64,000 nt of DNA from Mesorhizobium sp. Lineage in GTDB: Bacteria; Pseudomonadota; Alphaproteobacteria; Rhizobiales; Rhizobiaceae. The position numbers and the translations under genes are program-made. Shown one piece after another: positions 47,760 through 56,754 of the stretch (position 1 is the first letter of the stretch; each line of letters begins with the position of its first letter). The stretch lies in contig SUGL01000035.1 in the NCBI GenBank assembly GCA_004963905.1, positions 1 through 64,000 on the forward strand. The letters are read 5' to 3'. The notes beneath the pieces were generated by a model that worked only from the letters and a program-made list of their open reading frames with translations, made no database searches and had not been told where the DNA came from.

Positions 47760-49154
47760 ATGACGGTACTCACGAGACGCAATCTTCTCAGAGCCACTGC
47801 TGCCACCGGTCTCGCCGGCATCGGTGCTTCGATTGTCGGCAAGCTGTCCGGGTTCGCGGCGGCGAAGCCCGAGCCGCTGATCCTGAAGACCGCAAGCATC
47901 GAGGCGAAGCTGACGGACGGCGCGCCGACGAAGAATGTCCTGACCTATGGCGAGGCAGGCCCGCCGCCGGTCGTCAGGATGAAGAAGGGTGAGCCGTTCG
48001 CCGCGCGGCTCGTCAACGGCATCGACGACCCGACCACGATCCACTGGCACGGCGTCCGCGTTCCGAACAAGATGGACGGCGTGCCGTTCCTGATCCAGCC
48101 CCATGTCTATCAAGGCGACCATTTCGACTACGCCTTCACGCCGCCCGACGCCGGCACTTTCTGGTACCACCCGCATTGCGACACGCTGATACAGACGGGT
48201 CACGGGCTGACCGGCGTGATCGTGGTGGAGAACCCGAACGATCCGAAGTTCGATTCCGAAATGGTGATCAATCTGCGCGACTGGCGCCTCGGCGACGACG
48301 GCCAGTTCATCGAGCAGTTCCGGCCGCGCGACGCGGCGAGAAGCGGCACCTTCGGCACGGTTCGCACCGCCAACTGGCTCAACCAGCCGCAATATGACGC
48401 GCCCGCCGGCGGCCTGGTGCGGCTGAGGGCCGCCATCACCGACGTCACCCGCATCTATGCCTTCCGCGTCGAAGGAGCCGAGGCGGTGGTGATCGCGCTC
48501 GACGGCAACCCCGTGCCGCAACGCTTTACACCCGACGCCCTGCAGCTTGGTCCCGGCCAGCGGCTGGAACTCGCCATCCGCATGCCGGACGAGGAGGGGG
48601 CGATCGTCAGCCTGCGCGACGTCAGGGGGACCAAGCCGAAGATCCTGGCGACGTTGCGCGCGGTTGGAAAATCCCTCAAGCGCGACATGCGCGATCTTGG
48701 GCCTCTGGAGGTCAATCCGGTTGCCGAGGTGGATGTCGCCGACGCCAAGCATATTTCGTTGGCGCTCAGCGCCACGGCGGAGAACCTGCCCAGCGACGGC
48801 ATCTGCGGCTCGCTCGGCTACAGCTTCTGGGCGATCAACAAGGTGCCGTGGTCGGGCGACACGCCCGATCCGACGGCGCCCCTGGCGGAGCTGAAGCTCG
48901 GCAAGAGCTATGTCATCGACATGGAAAACCTCACGCCGCATTTGCACCCCATCCATCTGCACGGCATGAGCTTCAAGGTGCTGTCGTCCTCGACGCGGCA
49001 AGTCCAGCCGTTCGTCTCCGACACCTATCTCATCCAGCCGAATGAGAAGGTTCAGTTGGGCCTCGTCGCCGACAACCCCGGCGACTGGCTGCTCCACTGC
49101 CACATCATCGAGCACCAGAAGACCGGGATGACGAGCTACTTTCGGGTGGTGTGA
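47760..49154 (+). CDS. Multicopper oxidase, Tat-exported
   Basis: A 464-residue three-domain cupredoxin protein. The twin-arginine signal (TRRNLLRATAATGLAGIGAS) is at residues 5-24. Copper ligands are seen in HWHGVRVP and FWYHPHCD (types 2 and 3), and in HLHPIHLHGMSF and LLHCHIIEHQ (types 1 to 3). These match CueO/CopA-type or laccase-like oxidases. No methionine-rich insert is evident. It starts 84 bases after tonB, so it might share the iron-regulated transcript; periplasmic ferrous oxidation would fit, but copper detoxification is an equal possibility. Confidence 0.93.
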   Translation: MTVLTRRNLLRATAATGLAGIGASIVGKLSGFAAAKPEPLILKTASIEAKLTDGAPTKNVLTYGEAGPPPVVRMKKGEPFAARLVNGIDDPTTIHWHGVRVPNKMDGVPFLIQPHVYQGDHFDYAFTPPDAGTFWYHPHCDTLIQTGHGLTGVIVVENPNDPKFDSEMVINLRDWRLGDDGQFIEQFRPRDAARSGTFGTVRTANWLNQPQYDAPAGGLVRLRAAITDVTRIYAFRVEGAEAVVIALDGNPVPQRFTPDALQLGPGQRLELAIRMPDEEGAIVSLRDVRGTKPKILATLRAVGKSLKRDMRDLGPLEVNPVAEVDVADAKHISLALSATAENLPSDGICGSLGYSFWAINKVPWSGDTPDPTAPLAELKLGKSYVIDMENLTPHLHPIHLHGMSFKVLSSSTRQVQPFVSDTYLIQPNEKVQLGLVADNPGDWLLHCHIIEHQKTGMTSYFRVV

Positions 49155-49277
49155 AGATGGCCTGGCAATGAGTCTTGCCGCGCTCTGAAGTTTCGTGAGC
49201 GCCGTCCGGTTGACTCGATTCTTTGACTACCTAGCTGTGCAGGAGGCGTCAGGGGCGCACGAAATCCGACAGCCGGC

Positions 49278-49775
49278 ATGACATCTTTGCGTATTCGAAA
49301 GCTCGCCCTTCTTCTGCCCGCGGGCATCTCAATCCTGTCTTCCTGCGTCATTCCCGACGATACGTCGCGGGTCGCGCAAGAGGACGTCACCACCGCCGCC
49401 GCCCGCAGGGAGATGGTCGGCCTCAGCGAGGCCGACATTCGCATGTGCGCCGGCTTTCCGACCGCGACGGCCGACGTGGGGCCCGCCGGCCAGATCTGGA
49501 CCTATCAGCGCACCGTGCAGCGCGGCAATCTCAGCATCGCCGTGCCGACCATGGCCGTGGGCGCGATTCCCGCGGTTGGCGGTTCCGTCAACGTCGCGCC
49601 GGGCGGCTATTGCAACACGCAGATACGCATGCTCAACGGCCACGTCGCCGAAGTCGCCTATGCCGGCGACAACAACCTGCCGAACAGTCGCGACGCGCTC
49701 TGCGTCAGCACGGTGGACGCCTGCGTGGCCTATGCGCGCCAACGCAACCGCAAGGCGACGGCCGTGTCGAGGTGA
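49278..49775 (+). CDS. Putative lipoprotein, unknown
   Basis: 165 residues with a type II signal peptide: basic start, hydrophobic ALLLPAGISI, then lipobox LSSC, so Cys about 22 is the predicted lipidation site. The mature part contains SEADIRMCAGFPTATADVG and two conserved-looking cysteine segments (GGYCNTQIRM; DALCVSTVDAC). No family was recognised with confidence; it is too short for CsgG. It follows the multicopper oxidase by about 120 bases. Confidence 0.75.
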   Translation: MTSLRIRKLALLLPAGISILSSCVIPDDTSRVAQEDVTTAAARREMVGLSEADIRMCAGFPTATADVGPAGQIWTYQRTVQRGNLSIAVPTMAVGAIPAVGGSVNVAPGGYCNTQIRMLNGHVAEVAYAGDNNLPNSRDALCVSTVDACVAYARQRNRKATAVSR

Positions 49776-49800
49776 GCCAGGTGGGTCACGCGGGGGCGCC

Positions 49801-49980
49801 TCAACGCCCGCCGGGATGGGTGGCACCGGACCTGTTCTCGGTGGCATGCGGCGAAGTCTGCCGGCGCGCGTCATTCCTGACATCGGGCGCTGACGCGTCC
49901 ATCAGATTCCTGACCTTGGCGTTGTTGTGAGCGTGGATGACCGCGCGGCTGAAATGGAGCAGGGTTGCGAGCACTGACAT
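49801..49980 (-). CDS. Small basic protein, possibly DUF1127-related
   Basis: 59 residues, beginning MSVLATLLHFSRAVIHAHNN and continuing AKVRNLMDASAPDVRNDAR. The amphipathic helix and the LMD..PDVRND pattern resemble short rhizobial proteins related to DUF1127, but the C-terminal half is uncharacteristic. GGAGGAACTGCCA directly before the ATG is a strong ribosome site. Convergent with the lipoprotein gene. Modest support; a coding test would settle it. Confidence 0.5.
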   Translation of the reverse strand: MSVLATLLHFSRAVIHAHNNAKVRNLMDASAPDVRNDARRQTSPHATENRSGATHPGGR

Positions 49981-50369
49981 TGGCAGTTCCTCCATTGAAA
50001 TGGCTGACAAGTCGGTGGCGGGACGCCCGACAATTGCACCCGGTCTGTTTCGCGGGAATCGCACGGAGAAGGGCCTACCGTTTCCAATTCGTGAGTTTGG
50101 AAACACCCGTGCTCGAAGTGCCTCCAAGCGTGAGGCCCTCGGCGGAGACCCGACCGGACCCGCGGGAGCAGCCCAAACCTATTTGTCGGGCGACGTTGAG
50201 CGGTGCCAAGGACACCGGCCGATCCTCACGAGGCGGCTTTCGGCATGCCGCCAGGAAACATGATCTAACGCTCATATGTGCGGCGGAAAACCAAAGTGAT
50301 CGCCGGCCGCCCCAAATCGTCCCGAATCCGCAGGTCTTTCGGCCCAATTCGAGACGAAGGAGAGGTCGA
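49981..50369. other. Intergenic region, nothing firm
   Basis: 389 bases between divergent small genes. Open frames here lack ribosome sites and convincing composition. It must hold the promoters of the 59-residue and the 110-residue genes; AAGGAGAGGTCGA precedes the latter. No repeat family member was found. Confidence 0.5.
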
Positions 50370-50702
50370 ATGAAATTGTCCATTTTTGCCCTTGCCGGCG
50401 CCATGCTGGCGCCGATGGCCGCGGTGCAGGCGGCACCAATGATCGCGGTTCCGGACAGCAGCCTGGTTCAAGAGGCGCATGTGACATGCGCGTACCTGAC
50501 CGAGGACGGCTACTGCGTGCGGGCGCACAAGAAGCACCATTACTGGAAGCCGAAGCACCACTACCGGCAGATCTACCGCACCTATGAGCCGCAGGTGCCG
50601 GACGAGTATTACTGGCGCTATCAGCGTCCGCGGGCCGTCATCCGGGTCGTTCCCAACTATCCGCGGCAGGATGAAGATGACTGGGACGACTGGGACAATT
50701 GA
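50370..50702 (+). CDS. Small secreted His/Tyr/Asp-rich protein, unknown
   Basis: 110 residues. The signal peptide is residues 1-21 (MKLSIFALAGAMLAPMAAVQA). The mature protein has a His/Lys/Tyr-rich middle (KKHHYWKPKHHYRQIYRTY) and an acidic tail ending DEDDWDDWDN, with two cysteines (CAYLTEDGYC). The mix of His and Asp clusters could bind metal. AAGGAGAGG is the ribosome site. It converges on the curli-like locus across a strong hairpin. No family recognised. Confidence 0.75.
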   Translation: MKLSIFALAGAMLAPMAAVQAAPMIAVPDSSLVQEAHVTCAYLTEDGYCVRAHKKHHYWKPKHHYRQIYRTYEPQVPDEYYWRYQRPRAVIRVVPNYPRQDEDDWDDWDN

Positions 50703-50782
50703 GGCTCTCTGAGGCCGAAAAGCTGTCCTGCGTTTTGCTGGGCGCGCTCGCAGGCCTCGCGGGCTGTAACCGATCATCGGTT

Positions 50783-50818
50783 GCGGATGCATGGCCGGAC
50801 AGGCGTCCATGCATCCGC
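50783..50818. terminator. Perfect 12-base hairpin between convergent genes
   Basis: GCGGATGCATGG at 50783-50794 pairs perfectly with CCATGCATCCGC at 50807-50818 around 12 bases. It lies between the secreted 110-residue gene and the end of the downstream curlin gene, and probably serves both as a terminator or RNA 3' end. No U-tract. Confidence 0.7.
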
Positions 50819-50835
50819 GACCCGCGGTTTCTCGC

Positions 50836-51252
50836 CTACCAGCCGAAGAGCAGGGCCGCGCCGCTCTGCCTGTCGCCGGCCTGCGCGACGTTGGCGTCGG
50901 TGTTTCTGCCGAACTGGAAAATGCCGTAGGAATTGTCGTTGCCATCCTGCCGCAGGACAGCGGAATGTCCGCTGCCCTCCTGTCGAATTATGCCGAGGTT
51001 GCCGGCACCATCCTGACCCACGCCGGCGCGGTTGTTCCGCCCGAATTGCCTGATGTGGGCACCGCTGCGCAGCCCGTCGTAGAGCGAATAGGCGCGCAGG
51101 CCGAGATCGAGCGCCCGCGCGTCGCGGGTCGTTCGGGGCGAGTAGTAGAACCCGATCGAACCGCCTGCCATTGCCGGAGCGGAAGCAAGGGGCAGGCCGA
51201 TGGCCGCGGCGAGCGCGGTGGCTTGGATGAGCGTTGCGATCTGGCGGTTCAT
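50836..51252 (-). CDS. Curlin-repeat protein (CsgA/CsgB-like), copy 2
   Basis: A 138-residue secreted protein. A signal peptide (about 1-29, ending APAMA) is followed by a 33-residue linker with many arginines and about six degenerate curlin units of the Q-X-G-X-X-N type: QFGRNN, QDGAGN, QEGSGH, QDGNDN, QFGRNT, QAGDRQ. Such repeats stack as cross-beta amyloid subunits. It ends ALLFGW. AAGGAGAGG lies before ATG 51252. It is the last gene of the curli-like locus and has its own upstream motif (51320-51335). Confidence 0.82.
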   Translation of the reverse strand: MNRQIATLIQATALAAAIGLPLASAPAMAGGSIGFYYSPRTTRDARALDLGLRAYSLYDGLRSGAHIRQFGRNNRAGVGQDGAGNLGIIRQEGSGHSAVLRQDGNDNSYGIFQFGRNTDANVAQAGDRQSGAALLFGW

Positions 51253-51319
51253 GATGCCTCTCCTTGTGGCTTCGATCGTTTGATGAGCCACAGTCGCACA
51301 ACGAAGCTGAACCGTGACG

Positions 51320-51335
51320 GAAGGCTGCGTTCAGC
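51320..51335 (-). promoter_or_regulatory. Shared curlin upstream motif, copy 2
   Basis: On the minus strand this reads GCTGAACGCAGCCTTC, 14 of 16 matches to the motif at 52487-52502. It lies 67 bases upstream of the second curlin gene start. Function is inferred from sharing and position. Confidence 0.5.
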
Positions 51336-51460
51336 AGCCGTTCAAGACCTGGAGCGGCGTGGCCTTCGACAGGATCACCGACGCTCCAAGCATCTTTTGC
51401 GGAACTCAGGACGGAAAGACGCCACCCGCTTCCCGCTCCGGCTTGCTGCAAATGGCGGAA

Positions 51461-51480
51461 GGCTCCGGTCGCCCGGAGCC
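51461..51480. terminator. GC hairpin downstream of the CsgH-like gene
   Basis: GGCTCCGG at 51461-51468 pairs with CCGGAGCC at 51473-51480 around four bases. It lies just after the CsgH-like stop and before the second curlin promoter region. Confidence 0.6.
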
Positions 51481-51509
51481 CTCCTTTCGATCTGCGAAGA
51501 AAGCGGCGC

Positions 51510-51911
51510 TCAAGTTGCGCCAGGCACCTGCTTGACGCAGCTGACGCTCGTGCCGCCCGCGGTCACTTTCAGCTTGACCTCGTAGGCGGCGCCATTCGCT
51601 CCCAGGCTCATCCGGCCGAGCGAGGCGGGGTTGCCCGCACGGGCCTCGAAGGCGCCGCCCTGCCGGATATTGGCGGAGCCGGACGTGCCGCCGCCCGAGA
51701 CGCTGACCGTGTAGGTGCCGCTGATGCTCCTGTCGGCATAAGCCAGGGGTTCCAGGAGGATGGCGTCGCCTTGGAGCGTGTCTCGTATCTCGCATCGCAG
51801 CGGCCCGGAATTCGCGCCATCCTTGCCGGCCGTCGCGCCGGCTGCGCCGGCGGCGATCGCGGCTAGAAGCGTGGCCGATGCCACTGCCTTTCGCTTGTCC
51901 AATTTGGTCAT
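51510..51911 (-). CDS. csgH: CsgH-like curli chaperone
   Basis: A 133-residue secreted protein. Signal peptide (about 1-30, ending TAG), then GPLRCEIRDTLQGDAILLEP, an internal SISGTYTVSVSGGGTSGSAN strand pair and a second cysteine in TSVSCVKQ; the two cysteines would form a disulfide in an immunoglobulin-like fold. This matches the alphaproteobacterial CsgH family, periplasmic inhibitors of early curli amyloid formation. It lies 60 bases after the first curlin gene, on the same strand. GAGGAG precedes ATG 51911. Placement between two curlin genes supports the call. Confidence 0.75.
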   Translation of the reverse strand: MTKLDKRKAVASATLLAAIAAGAAGATAGKDGANSGPLRCEIRDTLQGDAILLEPLAYADRSISGTYTVSVSGGGTSGSANIRQGGAFEARAGNPASLGRMSLGANGAAYEVKLKVTAGGTSVSCVKQVPGAT

Positions 51912-51971
51912 GGTTGATCTCCTCGCCATGTCAGGACGATGGCCGGCAACTCCATTGCCGGCCATCGGGGC

Positions 51972-52409
51972 TCAGGGGCAGTCCTGGACGAAGGCGGCGA
52001 CGTTGCCGCTGCCGCCCTGGCTGACGTCGGCATTGCAGCCGTGGCCGACCTGGACACCGGCGGCGATGTTGCCGTTGCCGTCCTGGGTCAGGATCGCGGT
52101 GTGGTTCGAGCCGAACTGGGCAATGCCCGCGGCGTTCCGGCTGCCGTACTGATAGGTCGCGCCGTAGTTGTTGACGCCCTGCTGCCCGATCACCGACCGG
52201 TTGCGATGACCATATTGCTGGCCGATGGCGGTGTTGAAGCGGCCATCCTGGTAGACGTGGATACGGTTGCGGTAGCCGTGCTGGACGCCGCCGGCGGAAT
52301 TGCGCCAGCCATATTGTTCGATGTTGACGTCGTTGGCCATGGCGGGCGCGACAGCGGTGAACCCGACGACGGCGGCAAAGGCTGCTGCGATGATCGATAT
52401 GCGGGTCAT
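51972..52409 (-). CDS. Curlin-repeat protein (CsgA-like), copy 1
   Basis: A 145-residue secreted protein. Signal peptide about residues 1-25 (ending APAMA). The mature part carries about ten units of the Q-X-G-X-X-N curlin pattern, many as QYGXRN: QYGWRN, QHGYRN, QDGRFN, QYGHRN, QQGVNN, QYGSRN. Tyr and Arg at fixed positions are unusual compared with enterobacterial CsgA. Two cysteines sit near the end (GHGCNAD, QDCP). First gene of the locus, with AAGGAGAAGTCCC before the ATG. Secretion by a CsgG pore encoded elsewhere is inferred. Confidence 0.85.
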   Translation of the reverse strand: MTRISIIAAAFAAVVGFTAVAPAMANDVNIEQYGWRNSAGGVQHGYRNRIHVYQDGRFNTAIGQQYGHRNRSVIGQQGVNNYGATYQYGSRNAAGIAQFGSNHTAILTQDGNGNIAAGVQVGHGCNADVSQGGSGNVAAFVQDCP

Positions 52410-52750
52410 GGGACTTCTCCTTCGATGCGGCAGGGGACCGCGGGTTGAACGGCCCCTTTGTAGGAGGTTGGCCCGGAACGGAGGCTGAAGGCTCCATTCA
52501 GCGAAAATTCATGACAGTTCGTTCGGACGCTTCAGAGTCCCAGCGGCCTTCGCCATCCGATCCGGTGAGATTCAGGACGTCTCGCTGCCGAGGCGTCCGA
52601 CCGAAAATCAGCGCTGGAGAGATGGCGCCGCCGGCGCATCGAACCTCATGCGGCGGAAACAAAAGTGGTTCCGGGCCGATCTAAAATTGGGAGGTTGTTC
52701 GCTCTGGGGTTTGCGGTACAGGGCCGGCACCGCGGCTCGCAGGATTCGGC
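52410..52750. promoter_or_regulatory. Curli-locus upstream region with shared motif
   Basis: 341 bases with no credible gene. On the minus strand GCTGAATGGAGCCTTC lies at 52487-52502, 77 bases upstream of the first curlin gene, and matches the motif before the second curlin gene. It is also part of a short inverted repeat CTGAA/TTCAG. The rest, up to the tRNA gene, shows nothing else. Confidence 0.5.
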
Positions 52751-52826
52751 TGGTGGAGCTGAGGGGGATCGAACCCCTGACCTCATCATTGCGAACGATG
52801 CGCTCTCCCAGCTGAGCTACAGCCCC
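52751..52826 (-). tRNA. tRNA-Ala (anticodon CGC)
   Basis: 76 bases including an encoded CCA. On the minus strand it begins GGGGCTGTAGCTCAGCTGGG, has a five-pair anticodon stem (CATCG/TGATG, last pair G-U) around the loop TTCGCAA, and a T-arm loop GGTTCGATCC. Anticodon CGC reads GCG (alanine). No integrase or direct repeat was seen beside it. Confidence 0.95.
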
Positions 52827-52967
52827 GTTCCAGCGGATCGGCTTGTATCGGTCGCGGCGGTTTGATGTCAAGGCGAAACGGTTGCTCCGACGCGATGCGC
52901 CGTGGTTGGCGGGCCTTGCCGGTTCGCCAAGCAATGGCTACATGTCGGCGACAATTTGGAGACCGGC

Positions 52968-53258
52968 ATGATCGCCCTCATTCAAACCATCGTCATGGCG
53001 CTCGACCTCTACTGGTGGGTCATCATCGCCTCGGCGATCTTTTCCTGGCTCTATGCCTTCAATGTCGTCAACTCGCGCAATCAGTTCGTCGACACCATCG
53101 CCAACATGCTCTACCGGCTGACCGAGCCGGCTCTCAGGCCAATTCGCCGCTTCATGCCCGATCTCGGCGGCATCGACATTTCGCCGATCATCCTTCTTCT
53201 GATCATCTTCTTCATCCGGCAGTTCCTGCTCACGACCGTGCTGTCGCTGGTCGTCTGA
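52968..53258 (+). CDS. YggT-family membrane protein
   Basis: A 96-residue membrane protein with two hydrophobic segments (about 5-25 and 70-93) and the YggT patterns [19 protein letters not shown] and [20 protein letters not shown]. Roles in osmotic stress or cell division membranes have been suggested for the family. ATG 52968 has TTGGAG upstream. The DUF167 gene follows after 14 bases, the usual pairing. Confidence 0.93.
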   Translation: MIALIQTIVMALDLYWWVIIASAIFSWLYAFNVVNSRNQFVDTIANMLYRLTEPALRPIRRFMPDLGGIDISPIILLLIIFFIRQFLLTTVLSLVV

Positions 53259-53272
53259 GGACCGGTCGGTCG

Positions 53273-53584
53273 ATGAGCGCGCCGTTTCGCCAGCGCGGGG
53301 ATGGCATCGACCTTCACGTGCGGCTGACGCCGAAGGCGGCGCTCGACCGGATCGAGGGCGTCGAGACGGCCGCGGACGGACGCAGCCATCTCAAGGCCCG
53401 CGTGCGCGCCGTGCCTGAGAACGGCGCGGCCAACAAGGCGCTGGAAAGGATGATCGCAAAGGCGCTTGGCGTGCCGGGGTCGGCGGTTTCGGTGGTTGCG
53501 GGCGGCACGTCGCGGCTGAAGACGGTGCGGGTCCTGGGCGATGCGGGCGCGCTGGCGAAAAGCGTCGAGGCACTGATCGGATAG
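53273..53584 (+). CDS. DUF167/YggU-family protein
   Basis: A 103-residue protein with the DUF167 core: LHVRLTPKAALDRIEGV, then VPENGAANKALERMIAKAL and VVAGGTSRLKTVRV. Function unknown for the family. It directly follows YggT, a conserved pair. The start at ATG 53273 is fixed by the gap. The gene is convergent with the RpiR regulator across a class A palindrome. Confidence 0.93.
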   Translation: MSAPFRQRGDGIDLHVRLTPKAALDRIEGVETAADGRSHLKARVRAVPENGAANKALERMIAKALGVPGSAVSVVAGGTSRLKTVRVLGDAGALAKSVEALIG

Positions 53585-53612
53585 TCCGAAAACTTGAGAT
53601 GCAGGCGGGACA

Positions 53613-53780
53613 GCGCCCCCCTCTGTCCTGCCGGACATCTCCCCCACAAGGGGGGAGATCAGCCGTCACACCGGTTTTCGCCAATATCCGGCGTTGCAGA
53701 AAGTGCGGGGCGCTGAAGCTGCCAATCTCCCCCCTCGTGGGCCCTCGTGGGGGAGATGGCCGGCAGGCCAGAGGGGGCGC
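53613..53780. repeat. Composite palindromic repeat (class A), copy 5
   Basis: CGCCCCCCTCTGTCCTGCCG near 53614 returns inverted at 53758-53780. The right arm has a small tandem duplication (CTCGTGGGCCCTCGTGGGGG), which is absent from copy 2. It fills most of the interval between convergent DUF167 and RpiR genes. Confidence 0.85.
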
Positions 53781-53834
53781 GAAGGAACGCCAAGTCGGCC
53801 TGTTGGCTGCGTCGTGACGCAGCCGATTGGCGCT

Positions 53835-54716
53835 TCAATCCCCCAGCGGCAGCTTTGGGTCGTCGACCTTCAGCGTGTTCACGCTCTGCTTGATGCGGCG
53901 CAGGTTCTCCAGCACCTTCGGCCCGCGCGATTCCGCCACCGTGGTGGCGATCATGTCGACGATGGCGAGCAGCGCGTAGCGCGACGAGGTCGGCTTGTAG
54001 ATGTTGCCGTCCTCGAAAGGCTGCAGGAAGATCACCGTGTCGGCGACCTTGGCCAAGGCGGAATCCGGCGCGGTGACGGCGACGGTGGCGGCGCCATATT
54101 GCTGGGCGACCTCGACCGCCTCGATCACGGAGCGCGCATAGCCCGAGACCGAGAAGGCGACCAATGTCGTCTCCGGCGTCGCGACCGCCGCATACATGCG
54201 CTGCAACTGGCCGTCGATCTGCGCCAGCGCCGACAGTCCCAGCCGGAACAGACGGTTCTGCATCTCCGTCGCCATCATCGAGGAAATGCCGCCGGAGCCG
54301 ATGCAAAGCACGTTGCCGGAGCCGGCGATACGGGCGGCCACGGCCATCAGCGTCGTCATGTCGAGGTTCTCGCTGGCGCGCTGGATCGCGGCGATCGCCG
54401 CTTCGGTGATCGCGGAGGCGATGCGCTGCTCGCGGGCGTCGCGGCTCAGCGGCTCCGGCGACAGATACTGGCCGCCGATGGCGATCGCCTGCGCCAGATA
54501 GAATTTGAAGTCGCGCAGGCCCTCGCAGCCGAGATTGCGGCAGAAGCGGGTCACTGTCGGCTCGCTGACGCTGACCCTCGCGGCAATCTCCGAGATCGCC
54601 GCCTTGGAGGCGAAATCGAGATCGGAAAGCACGAGACCGGCTAGCCGGCGGTCCGACTTTGTGCCGTCCTGCGCGATCAATTGCAGGCGTGTGATGATGT
54701 CGGCGGGGGTCTTCAT
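53835..54716 (-). CDS. RpiR/MurR-family sugar-responsive regulator
   Basis: A 293-residue regulator. An HTH_6 domain (about 1-80) with AAISEIAARVSVSEPTVTRF precedes a sugar-phosphate isomerase (SIS) domain (about 115-250) with LCIGSGGISSMMATEM and AFSVSGYARSVIEA. The SIS domain binds sugar phosphates. It is the last gene of the minus-strand part of the sugar ABC cluster, downstream of ATPase and SDR, and is the likely local controller. Ligand unknown. Confidence 0.92.
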   Translation of the reverse strand: MKTPADIITRLQLIAQDGTKSDRRLAGLVLSDLDFASKAAISEIAARVSVSEPTVTRFCRNLGCEGLRDFKFYLAQAIAIGGQYLSPEPLSRDAREQRIASAITEAAIAAIQRASENLDMTTLMAVAARIAGSGNVLCIGSGGISSMMATEMQNRLFRLGLSALAQIDGQLQRMYAAVATPETTLVAFSVSGYARSVIEAVEVAQQYGAATVAVTAPDSALAKVADTVIFLQPFEDGNIYKPTSSRYALLAIVDMIATTVAESRGPKVLENLRRIKQSVNTLKVDDPKLPLGD

Positions 54717-54740
54717 CTTGCCATCGTCATGTCCGCATTC

Positions 54741-55808
<1,068 letters not shown>

Positions 55809-55810
55809 GG

Positions 55811-56581
55811 TCACGCTCCCAAAATATCGTCGATGAAAGGCAGGTAGCCGGCTGTCAGTCCGGCGTCCACCGGCACCACCGCGCCAGTTATGCCGGATGC
55901 CCGGTCGGAGGCAAGGAAGGCCACGGCTTCCGCCACTTCCGACGCGTTGACGATGCGGCCGAGCGGATAGAGCCGCTTCAGCCGGCCAAGGATTTCGGGG
56001 TCCTTGGCCAGGCGATGGTCCCAGGCGGCGGTGCGGATCGAGCCCGGGCAGACGACATTGGCGCGAACGCCGCTGCGGCCAAGCTCGACGGCGACCGACT
56101 TGGCGTAGGCGTTGATGCCGGCCTTGGCGGCGGCGTAGGCGGGGTTGCCGAAATGCGAAATCGCGTTGACCGATGAGATGAAGACGACGCTGCCCGAACC
56201 GCGCGCGGCCATCGCCTTGATCAGCGGGTCGGCGAAGGTCATCACGCCGGTGAGATTGAGGTCGAGCTCCTGCTCTATTCTGTCCGCCGTCAGCGCCTTC
56301 AAGGTCTCGGCGCGCGTCCAGCCGGCATTGTTGATCAGGATGTCCGGCACACCGTCGCTGTCGAGCAGCGCCGGGATCGCCGCCTCGATCGCGGCGCGGT
56401 CGAGCAGGTCGAAGACGTGGCGCGAGGCGATATGCGGGCTGGCGAGCGCTTCGGCCGACTGGTCGCAGCCGACGATGCGGGCGCCACGTTCGGCCATCAG
56501 CGCCACAATCGCCGAGCCGAGGCCGCCGCCGGCGCCGGTGACGACAACGGTCTTGCCCTCGAAATCGGCCTTCGACATCAC
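55811..56581 (-). CDS. Short-chain dehydrogenase/reductase of the ABC cluster
   Basis: A 256-residue SDR. Nucleotide loop VVVTGAGGGLGSAIVALMA, NNAG-type motif ILINNAGWTRAE, catalytic Tyr-Lys in YAAAKAGINAYAKSV. Probably oxidises a sugar or polyol brought in by the importer. First gene of the minus-strand operon SDR-ATPase-RpiR; a GGAGG ten bases upstream fits the GTG at 56581 slightly better than ATG 56578. Substrate unknown. Confidence 0.9.
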   Translation of the reverse strand: MMSKADFEGKTVVVTGAGGGLGSAIVALMAERGARIVGCDQSAEALASPHIASRHVFDLLDRAAIEAAIPALLDSDGVPDILINNAGWTRAETLKALTADRIEQELDLNLTGVMTFADPLIKAMAARGSGSVVFISSVNAISHFGNPAYAAAKAGINAYAKSVAVELGRSGVRANVVCPGSIRTAAWDHRLAKDPEILGRLKRLYPLGRIVNASEVAEAVAFLASDRASGITGAVVPVDAGLTAGYLPFIDDILGA

Positions 56582-56754
56582 GATACGCGCTCCTCCGCCA
56601 CGTCAAACAGCGCTGGAACGCTATCCAACGAAATGTAATTAAGCAACATGATAAACCGCTTGCATCGCCGAGAACGGCAGATAATGTAGGAAAGTCACAT
56701 AAATCCTGAGCCCATCAGGGCCAGGCGCGAATGCGCATCAATGGGAGAAATCAG

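Noticed and set aside
49278-49775. Lipoprotein as a CsgG-type curli secretion pore
   Set aside because: 165 residues is far too short and the CsgG motifs are absent; only the lipobox is shared.
50836-52409. Periodic repeats as a CRISPR array or other DNA repeat
   Set aside because: The periodicity is at the protein level (Q-X-G-X-X-N units) with variable codons; there are no identical DNA repeats with unique spacers.
52751-52826. tRNA-Ala as an island attachment site
   Set aside because: No integrase, no direct repeat of the tRNA 3' end nearby, and flanking genes (YggT, DUF167) are ordinary core genes.
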